A stretch of DNA of 64,000 nucleotides, taken from assembly GCF_026626745.1 (NCBI RefSeq), contig NZ_JAPNJW010000002.1, positions 248,001 to 312,000 on the forward strand. Direction: 5' to 3'. The notes below the pieces were generated by a model that was not told the DNA's origin, made no database searches, and saw only the letters and a program-made list of their open reading frames with translations. Each line of letters starts with the position of its first letter. Position 1 is the first letter of the stretch. The DNA comes from Nannocystis sp. RBIL2. GTDB lineage: Bacteria > Myxococcota_A > Polyangia > Nannocystales > Nannocystaceae. Of this stretch, positions 17,186 to 25,474 are shown one piece after another. Both the position numbers and the translations under genes were made by a program.

Positions 17186-18064
17186 ATGAGCAAGACGCTG
17201 CGCCAGTTCCAATGTCGTGATGACCTCTGGGCCCGGGTCGAGGCCCTCGCCAAACGCCGTGGGATCGCCACCGACGATGTCGTCCAGGCGGCGCTGCTGC
17301 AGCTGTTCAAGGGCGCGGCCAAGGGCAAGAAGGACGAGAGCTCGGGCATGACGGCCCCGCCCCCGGCCGGCCCCAACACGCCGCCGCGCTCGGTGCTGTC
17401 GACCCAACCCGGGCATCCCGGCGCCGCTCGCCCGGGCTCGGCCCCGCTGCCCAGCGCGGCCCCGGTGCCGCGTCCGCCTGGCGTGCGGCCCCCTCCGTCG
17501 GGTCCGATGACCTCGCCGCCGCCCGGCCCCGCAGCGCCGCCTGCGAGCATCAGCTCGAGCCAGAATCGCTCCCCGAGCGCGCTGCCGCAGCCGCGTCTGC
17601 CCAAGCCGGCGACGGCCCCGTCGACGCCGGTGCCGCCGCCGGCGTCCATCCCCGCGGCCCCGCCGACCCTCGGCGCGCCGAGCCCCGCCAAGGTGGCACC
17701 GTCGCTGCCGCGCCCGCCGACCGGGGCCTCGCGCCTGCCGCCCCCGACCGGCGCGCCGGTCAGCAAGCCGCGCCCGCTGTACGTGCTGTTCGAGGGCCAG
17801 TGGTACGAGATCGACAAGGAGGAGTTCGTGATCGGCCGCGGTCAGAAGTTCTCCGACCTGGCGATCAAGGACGCCAACATCTCGCGCCGCCACGCGTCGG
17901 TGGTCCGCCGCGGCCACGACTACTTCATCAAGGACCTCGGCAGCACCAACGGCATCGAGTTCGAGGGTCAGCGCGTCGACAACCACAAGGTCAACGACGG
18001 CAGCGTGTACTTCCTGTGCGACCACGAGCTGCGGTTCACGTTCACGCCGCCGAACCCGAGCTGA
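17186..18064 (+). CDS. FHA-domain protein with an N-terminal helical (CopG-like) segment
   Basis: 292 aa in three parts. Residues 1-50 (RQFQCRDDLWARVEALAKRR) resemble a ribbon-helix-helix DNA-binding unit. Residues 55-195 are a Pro/Ala/Ser-rich disordered linker. Residues 200-292 form an FHA domain with the phosphothreonine-binding motifs IGRG, SRRHA and GSTNG. FHA domains read Ser/Thr kinase signals, which are abundant in myxobacteria. ATG at 17186 is chosen for the nearby purine-rich GGGGGGGA and because conserved sequence starts there. The coupling of a DNA-binding-like unit to FHA is inferred from pattern only. Confidence 0.85.
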   Translation: MSKTLRQFQCRDDLWARVEALAKRRGIATDDVVQAALLQLFKGAAKGKKDESSGMTAPPPAGPNTPPRSVLSTQPGHPGAARPGSAPLPSAAPVPRPPGVRPPPSGPMTSPPPGPAAPPASISSSQNRSPSALPQPRLPKPATAPSTPVPPPASIPAAPPTLGAPSPAKVAPSLPRPPTGASRLPPPTGAPVSKPRPLYVLFEGQWYEIDKEEFVIGRGQKFSDLAIKDANISRRHASVVRRGHDYFIKDLGSTNGIEFEGQRVDNHKVNDGSVYFLCDHELRFTFTPPNPS

Positions 18065-18067
18065 CCT

Positions 18068-18083
18068 GAGAGACCTGTCTCTC
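18068..18083. repeat. Short palindrome after the FHA gene
   Basis: GAGAGAC (18068-18074) and GTCTCTC (18077-18083) flank CT four bases after a stop codon. It shares the ACCTGTC core of the family. Confidence 0.55.
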
Positions 18084-18105
18084 GCTACCTGAACGATCGG
18101 TCATC

Positions 18106-20196
18106 GTGCCGCCGCGCGACAGCGAGGCCGGCGAGCTCGGCACCCTGCCGGGCGTCGGCCCCAAGACCGCCGCCAAGTTGGCCGCCCACGGGCTTCACAC
18201 GCTGGCCGACCTGGCCCGCGTGGTGCCCTCGGGCTACCGCGACCGCCGCCACCGCACGCCGCTGAGCCAGGCGGCCGACGGGGCCGAAGCCGCGGTGGTG
18301 GCGACGATCCGCAAGTTCTCTCAGCGGTTCTTCCGCGGCCGCTTCTTCGCCGGGCTCGACTGCGTGGTCGAGGAGGGCGGCCGCGAGATCGGCCTGCAGT
18401 GCCAGTGGTTCCACCGCGTCGGCGGCCTGGCCGAACGCGCGCAGGCCGGCAAGCGCGTGCTGCTGGTCGGCCGCGTCAGCCGCAAGAAGGGCAAGCTGGC
18501 GCTGATCCACCCCGAGATCCGCGACCCCGAGGCGCCGGGGCCAGCGATCTCGGTGCGCTACCCGGAGGTCGAGGGCGTCGGCGAGGTGACTCTGGCCAAG
18601 CTGTGCCGGGCGGCGATCGAGCGGCTCGGATCGTCGCTGGTCGATCCCCTGCCGCCCGAGCTGTGTGCACGCCTCGGCCTGATGCCGCTCGCGCCGGCGC
18701 TGGCGCTGCTGCACGCGCCCGACGAGGCGCTGCCGGCCGAGGCCATCGCGGCGCTGCAGGCCGGACGCTCGCCGGCGCACCGGCGCATGCTGTTCGAGGA
18801 GCTGCTGGTGGCCCAGCTGGCGCTGCTGCGCCGCCGCGCGGCCGCGCAGGCGCTGCCGGTTACGGTGACGCTGCTGCCGGACGAGGGCACCCGCCGCGAG
18901 CAGCTGCGCGCGTGCGTGCCGTTCGAGCCGACGCGAGCGCAGTGGGCGGCGATCGACGAGATCGAGGCCGACCTGGCGCACCCGCGGCCGATGCTGCGCC
19001 TGCTGCAGGGCGACGTCGGCTCGGGCAAGACTCTGGTGGCGTTCGCGGCCAGCGCGGGCATCGTGGCCGCGGGCGGGCAGGCGGTGTGGATGGCGCCGAC
19101 CGAGATCCTGGCGCAGCAGCACACGGCGACGCTGCGCCCGTGGTGCCTGGCGGCGGGGATCCGCCTGGCGCTGCTCACCGGATCGATGACCCGCGGCGAA
19201 CGTGCGGCGGTGGTCCAGGCGGCGGCCGCGGGCACGGTCGACCTGGTCGTCGGGACACACGCGCTGCTGACCGAGGACGTGCAGTTCCGCCGCCTCGGGC
19301 TGGTGGTGGTCGACGAGCAGCACCGCTTCGGGGTGCGCCAGCGGGCGACGCTGCGCGACAAGGGCCGGGCGCCGCACCTGCTGGTGCTGACCGCGACGCC
19401 GATCCCGCGCACCCTGGCGCTGTCGCTGGTCGGCGAGCTCGACGTGTCGACGCTGCGCGAGGCGCCGCCGGGCCGCCGCCCGCCCGACACGACGCTGATG
19501 GCGGGGCCGGTGGCGCGGGCGCGCTTCCGTCTGGCAGAACATGTCCGCCGGGACATGTTGCAGGGCTTCGTGGTGTGTCCGCAGATCGAGGCCGGCGCGC
19601 GCGAGGCCAGCGACGTCGACGAGGCGGCGGCGGAGCTGCGGACGTTGCTGCCGGGCAAGCGGATCGAGGTGGTCCACGGCCGCGTCGAGCCGGCCCGCCG
19701 GGCGGCGGCGATGGCCGAGTTCCGCGCCGGGGCGATCGACGTGCTGGTGGCGACGACGGTGATCGAAGTCGGGGTGGATGTCCCCGAGGCCAGGTTCATG
19801 CTGATCGAGCACGCCGAGCACTTCGGCCTGTCGCAGCTGCACCAGCTGCGCGGACGGATCGGCCGCGGGACCGCCACGTCATGGTGCCTGCTGCACACCG
19901 GCGCCGAAGCCGGCAGCGCCGCGGCGCGCCGCCTTCAAGTGCTGGCCGACACCCACGACGGCTTCGTCGTGGCGGAGCGCGACCTGGCCGAACGCGGCCC
20001 CGGCGAGCTGTTCGGGCTGCGCCAGGCCGGCCGCGTGGCCTGGGCCGGACTCGCCGGCGAGGGGGTGGCGCTGCTCGAGGCGGCCCGCACCGCGGCGAGC
20101 GAGCTGCTGGCGCGCGACCCGGGGCTGAGCGGCCACGCGGAGCTGCGCGCGCGGGTCGAACGCCACGCGCGACCCGAGGCCGGCGACGCGGGGTGA
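18106..20196 (+). CDS. recG: ATP-dependent DNA helicase RecG
   Basis: Branch-migration helicase that remodels stalled forks and recombination intermediates, 696 aa. An N-terminal HhH-like wedge start (LPGVGPKTAAKLAAHGL) and OB region precede the helicase core: Walker A GDVGSGKT (near 305), motif II DEQHRFG, motif III TATPIPRTLAL and motif VI HQLRGRIGRG. GTG at 18106 is the only reasonable start. A perfect 22-bp palindrome of the window's repeat family sits inside the gene (19538-19559), encoding EHVRRDML between helicase motifs, where neighbouring sequence is well conserved. Confidence 0.96.
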   Translation: MPPRDSEAGELGTLPGVGPKTAAKLAAHGLHTLADLARVVPSGYRDRRHRTPLSQAADGAEAAVVATIRKFSQRFFRGRFFAGLDCVVEEGGREIGLQCQWFHRVGGLAERAQAGKRVLLVGRVSRKKGKLALIHPEIRDPEAPGPAISVRYPEVEGVGEVTLAKLCRAAIERLGSSLVDPLPPELCARLGLMPLAPALALLHAPDEALPAEAIAALQAGRSPAHRRMLFEELLVAQLALLRRRAAAQALPVTVTLLPDEGTRREQLRACVPFEPTRAQWAAIDEIEADLAHPRPMLRLLQGDVGSGKTLVAFAASAGIVAAGGQAVWMAPTEILAQQHTATLRPWCLAAGIRLALLTGSMTRGERAAVVQAAAAGTVDLVVGTHALLTEDVQFRRLGLVVVDEQHRFGVRQRATLRDKGRAPHLLVLTATPIPRTLALSLVGELDVSTLREAPPGRRPPDTTLMAGPVARARFRLAEHVRRDMLQGFVVCPQIEAGAREASDVDEAAAELRTLLPGKRIEVVHGRVEPARRAAAMAEFRAGAIDVLVATTVIEVGVDVPEARFMLIEHAEHFGLSQLHQLRGRIGRGTATSWCLLHTGAEAGSAAARRLQVLADTHDGFVVAERDLAERGPGELFGLRQAGRVAWAGLAGEGVALLEAARTAASELLARDPGLSGHAELRARVERHARPEAGDAG
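19538..19559. repeat. ACATGTCC-family palindrome inside recG
   Basis: Perfect 9-bp arms AACATGTCC (19538-19546) and GGACATGTT (19551-19559) around GCCG, in frame with recG. Confidence 0.85.
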
Positions 20197-20290
20197 TGCG
20201 GCAGCTGTACCTCGGGACAGGTTCTGGCGACCTGCGCTTCAGGACAGGACGGACGCGCCGAGTGCGTGCGGCTCAGCATGCCCCTTCGAA

Positions 20291-20337
20291 CATGCTCGAA
20301 AGAGCATGATCATCGAGACATGTCCATGCAGACATGT
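20291..20337. repeat. Two palindromes after recG
   Basis: CATGCTC-GAAA-GAGCATG (20291-20308) and GACATGTCC followed by GACATGTC (20317-20338), plus single GGACAGGT and GGACATGT words at 20215 and 20344. They lie between the converging recG and the membrane-protein gene. Confidence 0.75.
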
Positions 20338-20360
20338 CGATTAGGACATGTGATGCACGT

Positions 20361-20610
20361 GAGGCTGCGCGGCTCACGACGGTAGGCGAGCAGGAGCAGG
20401 CGGCGAGCGTGAGGGCACAGCGCTTCGCGCAATGTGCAAAGCGCGAGGTGGCGGCTCAGCGGATCGATTGGGATATTTCCGGCGCGTGAAGCTGCGCGGC
20501 TCACGGAGGTGGACGAGCCAGGAGCAGGGGGCGAGGGCGAACGTGAAGTCGTCGCGCGTCGCTACGGTGCGGAGCGCGAGGCGGCTCAGCGGATGGTCGC
20601 GGGCTCCCAG
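20361..20610. repeat. Degenerate tandem copies of a gene 3' end
   Basis: GCTGCGCGGCTCACG occurs at 20364-20378 and again at 20491-20505. CGGCTCAGCGGAT occurs at 20452-20464 and 20582-20594, the latter spanning the stop of the gene at 20586-21107. The blocks repeat at 128-130 bp, and their minus-strand reading resembles that gene's C terminus (WLVHTWEP against SWLVHLREP). They look like decayed partial duplications and fill most of the 389-bp gap. Confidence 0.6.
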
Positions 20611-21107
20611 GTGTGGACGAGCCACATGTAGCCGGCGAGGGCGAGCGTGAAGCCGACGAGGTAGATCGGGCCGATCGTGCGCCAGCGGTCGCGGGCCCGC
20701 GCCTCGGTGAGGCGGACGACGCCGGCGCGATCGAGGCTGCGGGCGAGTTCGGGCCGCTCGTCGGGCGGGAGGTTGAGGTCGACGAGCAGGCGCGGCATGA
20801 GCTCGGGCCGCAGGCGCTCGATGGCCTCCCAGGCGTCGTCGGCGAGCGCGGGGTCGGGGCCGTGGAGCGCCCTCACCACGCCGGGGACCTCGTAGTAGAA
20901 AGCAGTGACGATGCCCGACAGGCCGGTGACCATCGCGACCAGGTTGAGGCTGATGTAGAACGGGTCGTCGAGGCCCAGGACCATCAACAGGTAGACGTAG
21001 AGGCCCGCGAGGTAGAGCGAGACGAGGCGGCCGCCCCAGCTGAGGAGCCAGCGGTTGCGCACCTCGGCGCGATAGCCTGCCACCAGGACGTCGACGCGCG
21101 TGGCCAT
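20586..21107 (-). CDS. Small integral membrane protein, unknown
   Basis: 173 aa with three or four predicted membrane segments: LVSLYLAGLYVYLLMVLGL, ISLNLVAMVTGLSGIVTAFY, and C-terminal IYLVGFTLALAGYMWLVHTW. The intervening loop (about 80-140) is charged and cytoplasm-like. No family recognised. It begins six bases after the glk stop, so it is co-transcribed with glk. Its 3' end appears to have been duplicated downstream in decayed form. Confidence 0.8.
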   Translation of the reverse strand: MATRVDVLVAGYRAEVRNRWLLSWGGRLVSLYLAGLYVYLLMVLGLDDPFYISLNLVAMVTGLSGIVTAFYYEVPGVVRALHGPDPALADDAWEAIERLRPELMPRLLVDLNLPPDERPELARSLDRAGVVRLTEARARDRWRTIGPIYLVGFTLALAGYMWLVHTWEPATIR

Positions 21108-21113
21108 GGCGCC

Positions 21114-22094
21114 TCAGCCGAGACCGGCGATGCCGGCCCCGAGCAGGCCGACTTCGGTGTTCTTGACCACTGCCACGTGCATGTCGCGGAGCAGCGGGCT
21201 CATGCGGCCCTTGTCGCCGAAGGCGGCGACGAACCGGCCCTGGCGCAGGCGCGGCAGCAGCTTGCCGGCGATCCCGCCGGCGACGTAGAGGCCGCCGGTC
21301 GGCAGGACCTTGAGCGCGAGGTTGCCGGCCTCGGCGCCGTAGAGGTCGAGGAAGATGTCGACGGCGCGCACGCAGGCCGGGTCGCCGCCAGCGAGGGCGC
21401 GCTCGCCGATGACCGCGCCGGGGTCCTCGGCGGCCATGCGGGCGCGGGTGTCCGAAAGTTCAGGTTCGAGGCCCTCGGCGACGACGAACTCGTAGGCGGT
21501 GACGAGGCCGGGGCCGGACACGATCCGCTCGTAGGAGACGCGGTGGTGCCGCTTCAGCAAGAAGCGGAGCAGGGCGATCTCGAGCTCGTTGCGCGGGGCG
21601 AGGTCGCAGTGGCCGCCCTCGCTGGCGACGAAGCGCGGACCTCCGGCGGTCGGCACGAGCACGGCCTCACCGAGGCCGGTGCCAGCGCCGATCAGGGCGA
21701 TCGGGCCCGCCGGATCGCGCTCGCCCTCCTGCAACACCTCGAGGTCGTCAGGGCCGAGCACGCGCAGGCCGAGCGCGACTGCGGCGAAGTCGTTGACCAG
21801 CGCGACCGACTGCAGGCCGAGCTCGCCGGCCAGGACGTCGGCGTCGATCTGCCAGGGGAGGTTGGTGACGCGGCTGCGCCGGTCGACGACCGGGCCGGCG
21901 ACGCCGAAGCCGGCCCGGGTGATGTCGGGGACGTTCGTGCGGGCCAGGAAGTCGCGCACGATCGGCGCCAGGCCGGGGTGCTCGGCGCTGACGTAGCGCT
22001 GACGCTCGAGGACGTGGAGCCGACCGTCCGCCCGCCGCTCGAGCACCGCGAGCAGGGTCTTGGTGCCGCCGATGTCGCCCGCGAGGACACGCAT
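21114..22094 (-). CDS. glk: Glucokinase (ROK/Glk type)
   Basis: Phosphorylates glucose with ATP in the cytoplasm, 326 aa. The N-terminal phosphate-1 motif GDIGGTKT, sugar-binding LVNDFAAVA and GAGTGLGEA, and the Glk signature EGGHCDLAPRNELE are all present, followed by YERIVSGPGLV and GGIAGKLLP. These match the proteobacterial Glk family rather than ROK repressors: there is no HTH and no C-x-C-x4-C zinc motif. ATG at 22094 is chosen because it starts exactly at the conserved MRVLAGDIGGTK; the frame upstream is Pro/Arg-rich noise. First gene of a two-gene unit. Confidence 0.93.
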   Translation of the reverse strand: MRVLAGDIGGTKTLLAVLERRADGRLHVLERQRYVSAEHPGLAPIVRDFLARTNVPDITRAGFGVAGPVVDRRSRVTNLPWQIDADVLAGELGLQSVALVNDFAAVALGLRVLGPDDLEVLQEGERDPAGPIALIGAGTGLGEAVLVPTAGGPRFVASEGGHCDLAPRNELEIALLRFLLKRHHRVSYERIVSGPGLVTAYEFVVAEGLEPELSDTRARMAAEDPGAVIGERALAGGDPACVRAVDIFLDLYGAEAGNLALKVLPTGGLYVAGGIAGKLLPRLRQGRFVAAFGDKGRMSPLLRDMHVAVVKNTEVGLLGAGIAGLG

Positions 22095-22276
22095 GGGCCC
22101 ACCGATAGCACGTCGCCCGCACGAGCGCGAGCGAGGCAGAGCGGCAGGGCGGGGACGGGCCGAAACGCGCGCGACTGCGGTCGACGATGCCCGAACGGTG
22201 GGCGGGTCGCAGCGCCCGGCACGACCGCCGGGACCGCGACCCGCAGGCGGCGGACGGCGAGGCGGCGGTCGCACTC

Positions 22277-22560
22277 CGCCTGACTTTCACGGCATGTCCT
22301 AGAGGACAGGTAAGAGCGCTCCGGAGTAGGACGCATGTCCTTCACGACATGTCGCCGAGGACATGTGGGACCGGCCCATCGGCGTACGTCGCCTGTCTTT
22401 CATGGCATGTCGCCGAAGACATGTGGCGCCGGCCTTTGCAGAGGTCGCCGTCTCTCGTGACATGGCGCCGAAGGCGTGTAGAGGCGGCCTTCGGAGGACT
22501 CGCCTGGCTTTCATGACATGGCGAGAAGAACCTGTCTGACTGTCTTTCGGAGCATGTCCT
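22277..22560. repeat. Five ~56-bp tandem repeats built on the ACATGTCC palindrome
   Basis: Units begin near 22277, 22332, 22390, 22446 and 22501 (spacing 55-58), each with CGCCTG or CGCATG, then TTTCA(T/C)GGCATGTC or CATGGC, then GCCGAGGACATGTG-like sequence. Conservation decays towards the right. It fills most of the 471-bp gap between the secreted-protein gene and glk, just after the stop at 22566 on the minus strand. Confidence 0.75.
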
Positions 22561-22565
22561 CCGGG

Positions 22566-23603
22566 TCAGCGCGGGCGGGCGTCCATGGTCGCGTCGAGGG
22601 CGATCCGGCGCGGGGCGGCGCCGGCGAAGCGGACCTCGGCCCAGTCGCCGTCGACGCTGAGGGTGGCCTCGGGGAAGGCGTCGCCGGCCAGCGGGGCCTC
22701 GAGGGTGAGGCGGTGCACGGCGTTGTCGCGCGCGCGGGCGATGAGGATGAACTGGGCAACGTCGCCGCGGGTGCCGCTGGGGATCAGCTGCGCCCGCGGG
22801 AGCGCCCCCTGGCCGCGGCGCCAGTCTTCGACGAGGGCGACCTGAAAGGCAGGCAAGTAGCCGGCCTGGAACCGCTCGCCGTCGCGGGCCACGACCTGGT
22901 ACCAGCGCAGGCAGACGCGCGCGGGCTGGCCGGCGGCGCCCGGTAGGGGCGAACGGTCGTCGCAGCGATCGAGGGCGCCGAGGACGAAGAGGCTGCCGGA
23001 GCGGCGCGCGAGGGCGAAGCGCTCGCTGGTCGGCGGGACGCGGGCGGCCGGCGCGGCGAACAGCGGGGCGCGATCGGGGACCAGCGCGGCGGGGACCCAC
23101 GCGAGATCGGGCGGCAGCAGCTCGGCCTGGTCCTTGGGCCACTGGACGGTGCGCGTGCCGCCGTCGGGGCTGCGGCCCTGGACGGTGAGCGCGACCAGGA
23201 CTGCGCCGTGCGTCGGCAACAGATCGCCGCCGGGGACCGGGGCGGGCGCCTGACGCAGGGTGCGATCCCGCGGCGAGCCGACGACCGCGGCGAAGGCCCA
23301 GCGGGCGACGAAGCGCATGGCGTCGTGAATGGTGGTGACCTGGCCGACGACGGCCCCCACCGAGGTCGGTGCGCCCTCGACCGAGGTGCCGAGCGACATG
23401 GCCTCGGTGGCCGCCAGCACGCCAGGCCCGGGGCCGAGCAGGTGCGCGCCGAGCCAGTAGCCGCCGCTGGTGGGTGCGGCGGGCGCGGCAGGCGCGGGCG
23501 GCTCGGCGGCGGCTGTCGTACAGACCAGGGCGCAAAGGACAGGCACGATCGGCCAGGTCCTCGAGGACAGGCGGCGCAGGACCGGGCGGGACGGCGCGCT
23601 CAT
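22566..23603 (-). CDS. Secreted protein of unknown function
   Basis: 345 aa from ATG 23603. The N terminus has Arg-rich residues, a hydrophobic core (IVPVLCALVCTTAAA) and an Ala/Pro-rich cleavage region, so export by Sec is likely; no lipobox Cys is placed correctly. The mature part contains a glycine/leucine segment (YWLGAHLLGPGPGVLAATEA) and later beta-rich sequence with two cysteines (DRCDDRS, ARVCLRWYQ). No family recognised. Upstream start codons in the same frame (to 23930) are Pro/Arg-rich noise. A GGTCC-TCGA-GGAC element lies in the signal-peptide coding region near 23556. Confidence 0.75.
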   Translation of the reverse strand: MSAPSRPVLRRLSSRTWPIVPVLCALVCTTAAAEPPAPAAPAAPTSGGYWLGAHLLGPGPGVLAATEAMSLGTSVEGAPTSVGAVVGQVTTIHDAMRFVARWAFAAVVGSPRDRTLRQAPAPVPGGDLLPTHGAVLVALTVQGRSPDGGTRTVQWPKDQAELLPPDLAWVPAALVPDRAPLFAAPAARVPPTSERFALARRSGSLFVLGALDRCDDRSPLPGAAGQPARVCLRWYQVVARDGERFQAGYLPAFQVALVEDWRRGQGALPRAQLIPSGTRGDVAQFILIARARDNAVHRLTLEAPLAGDAFPEATLSVDGDWAEVRFAGAAPRRIALDATMDARPR

Positions 23604-24011
23604 GACGAGCGGAGGGTACCGCAAAGCCCGCGCGAGCGGGATCTGCTGGGGCCCGGTCTTTCTTTCCTGCGTCGCGGGCGCGGCCAGGAAACGAGGGGCG
23701 GCGACGGCGTGAGGATCCCGGGCGCGGCGGGGCAGGGACGCAGGCGTCCACGAGGGCGGCGGATGCGGCGGGCGCAGCGATTGCCCCGTGCAAGGGGCGT
23801 GACGCGCACGATGTCCGTCGTCGCGGGGAGCCGATGAGGGCGACCGCGGTGACGGACTTCGGCTTCGAGGCCCGCGGTCGACGACCTGGGTAACCCCGAC
23901 AGGGGCTCGCTCTCGGTCGAAACGCAGCAAGGCCCGCGACGAAGCGGGCTCGGCAGTGCGGGCGTCAGCTCTTCACGAGGTCGCGACGAGGCGTCCCGAG
24001 CCAAGCCGAAG
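23604..24011. other. 408-bp gap with no gene seen
   Basis: Upstream region of the secreted-protein gene on the left and downstream of the peroxiredoxin gene on the right. No supported frame, promoter or repeat was recognised apart from the terminator that adjoins it. Confidence 0.5.
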
Positions 24012-24078
24012 AAAAACACGCCGGCCCTCGGCGGCGCGACGCGCTCCGGACTTGGAGGCGCGCCGAGGGCGGGCGTGT
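24012..24078 (-). terminator. Terminator of the peroxiredoxin gene
   Basis: A long GC-rich stem (24016-24038 with 24057-24078, one mismatch and a one-base bulge) touches the stop codon. Five A residues at 24012-24016 give a U run at the 3' end of the minus-strand transcript. Confidence 0.8.
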
Positions 24079-24884
24079 CAGGCGGGCAGAGCCGCGAGCA
24101 GGGCGTCGGCGTGGCCGGCGGCCTTGACGGGGCTGTGGACGGCTTCCAAACGGCCGTCCGGGCCGATCACGAAGGTGCTGCGGATGATGCCCTGGACTTT
24201 GCGCCCGTACATCTGCTTCTCACCGTAGGCGCCGTATGCGGCGGCGACCTGGTTCCCCGGGTCGGACAACAACGGGAAGTTCAGGCCGAACTTGGCCCGG
24301 AACTTGGCGTGCGAGGCGAGGCTGTCGCCGCTGACGCCGAGCACGGTCACGCCCGTGGAGGCGAAGCGTGTCTGGCGGTCGCGGAAGTCACACGCCTGCG
24401 TGGTGCAGCCGGGGGTGTTGTCGCGGGGGTAGAAGTAGAGGACGACCCGGCGCCCGGCGAAGTCGCGCAGGGCGTAGGTCTTGCCGTCGTCCGCTGCGAG
24501 CGAGAAGGGCGGCGCGGGGTCGCCAGGCTTCAGTCCAGGGCCTATTTCTTCCTCCTCTTCGGAGCGGCTGGACGCTGCCTTCTTGGCCGGGCCCCGCTTG
24601 GCGGCCTTCTTGGCCGGAGCGGCCTTGGCAGCCTTCTTGGCGGCGGTCTTCTTGGCAGCCGTCTTCTTGGCGGCCTTCTTGGCCGGGGCGGCCTTGGCGG
24701 CCTTCTTGGCCGGAGCGGCCTTGGCAGCCTTCTTGGCCGGAGCGGCCTTGGCGGCCTTCTTCTTGGCAGCCTTCTTGGCCGGAGCGGCCTTGGCAGCCGG
24801 GGCGGCCTTCTTGGCGGCCTTCTTGGCCGGGGCTTTCTTGCTGGCGGTCTTCTTGCTGGTCGCGCTGGTAGTGCGAGGTGGCAT
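24078..24884 (-). CDS. bcp: Bcp/PrxQ peroxiredoxin with histone H1-like Lys/Ala-rich N-terminal tail
   Basis: 268 aa. Residues 1 to about 105 are a Lys/Ala/Pro tail of repeated PAKKAA, KKAAK and TAAKK units, like histone H1 C-terminal tails and bacterial H1-like proteins, and end in a Glu run. Residues about 115-268 are a complete Bcp thioredoxin peroxidase: GDPAPPFSL, YFYPRDNTPGCTTQACDFRD with peroxidatic Cys160 and partner Cys165 (spacing of five, as in Bcp), and the C-terminal RSTFVIGPDGR. Bcp reduces peroxides using thioredoxin. The tail could tether the enzyme to DNA or polyphosphate (inference). ATG 24884 follows GGAGAGCC. Confidence 0.93.
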   Translation of the reverse strand: MPPRTTSATSKKTASKKAPAKKAAKKAAPAAKAAPAKKAAKKKAAKAAPAKKAAKAAPAKKAAKAAPAKKAAKKTAAKKTAAKKAAKAAPAKKAAKRGPAKKAASSRSEEEEEIGPGLKPGDPAPPFSLAADDGKTYALRDFAGRRVVLYFYPRDNTPGCTTQACDFRDRQTRFASTGVTVLGVSGDSLASHAKFRAKFGLNFPLLSDPGNQVAAAYGAYGEKQMYGRKVQGIIRSTFVIGPDGRLEAVHSPVKAAGHADALLAALPA

Positions 24885-24919
24885 GGCTCTCCGTGGCGTT
24901 GAGTTGTTCAGCCACGGCG

Positions 24920-24947
24920 AGTCTACAGACACAGCATCAAAGAACAA
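24920..24947 (-). promoter_or_regulatory. Promoter for the peroxiredoxin gene
   Basis: On the minus strand, TTGTTC (24947-24942), 16-bp spacer, TAGACT (24925-24920), about 36 bases before the ATG. Confidence 0.45.
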
Positions 24948-25429
24948 CCAGCGGCGACGATGTCGCGGCGCCGTCGAGGCGGCTGTCGGCCCGACCGTCG
25001 CAACGCTGAAATGTCGCCACCAACACACGCTCGTGCGCAGGTCCCGTCCGATCGGACAGGTCGCGTGCGGACGGTGATCGAGGCGATATCTCGTGGATCG
25101 AGGCAGGGATCGATCCGCGTGGCGGCGACGCGGCGCCAGTCGGCGCGGCGATCGTCGAGGCCCAGCTCCGACGGTCGAGCAGGCGACGACGCGTGATCGG
25201 GGCAGGGGAGAGATCCGGCAGCGAGCCGCGGCGAGTCGGGGCCACCGAGCGGACGCAAGCCTCCCCCCGGTGGCCGGTAGCGAGGAGCCGGCCGCGGACC
25301 CGAGCCGGCGCGGCCGAGAGCGCGGGCTCGAGTCGAAGGTCGCGCCCGCCTGCAGACGCGTCGCAGCGGGGCCTGGCGGCCGCTCCCGCCGCTGGCCGCG
25401 CGGACCGCCGGCGCCGCGCTTTACACGGG
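24948..25429. other. Intergenic stretch between divergent promoters, no gene seen
   Basis: Holds a CAGGTC...GGACAGGT pair around 25038-25060 (palindromic core GTCCGATCGGAC) and otherwise nothing recognised. The open frame from 25193 is continuous with the next gene but has no signal peptide or conserved features upstream of 25475. Confidence 0.5.
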
Positions 25430-25459
25430 CGCGGGCGGCCGGCTAAAGTGGCGACCGAG
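25430..25459 (+). promoter_or_regulatory. Promoter for the 25475 lipoprotein gene
   Basis: TTTACA (25430-25435), 18-bp spacer, TAAAGT (25454-25459). The start would be near 25466, nine bases before ATG, with AGGA at 25463. Confidence 0.55.
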
Positions 25460-25474
25460 CTCAGGATCTTCGAT

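Noticed and set aside
22277..22560. CRISPR array
   Set aside because: The five ~56-bp units are similar throughout and degenerate rather than perfect repeats with unique spacers. No cas gene is near. The same holds for the 63-bp array at 53129.
24075..24902. Gly/Leu-rich plus-strand frame (LGGLLGRSGLG-like repeats)
   Set aside because: It is the complement of the Lys/Ala repeats in the peroxiredoxin tail. The Bcp domain and the terminator fix the minus strand as coding.
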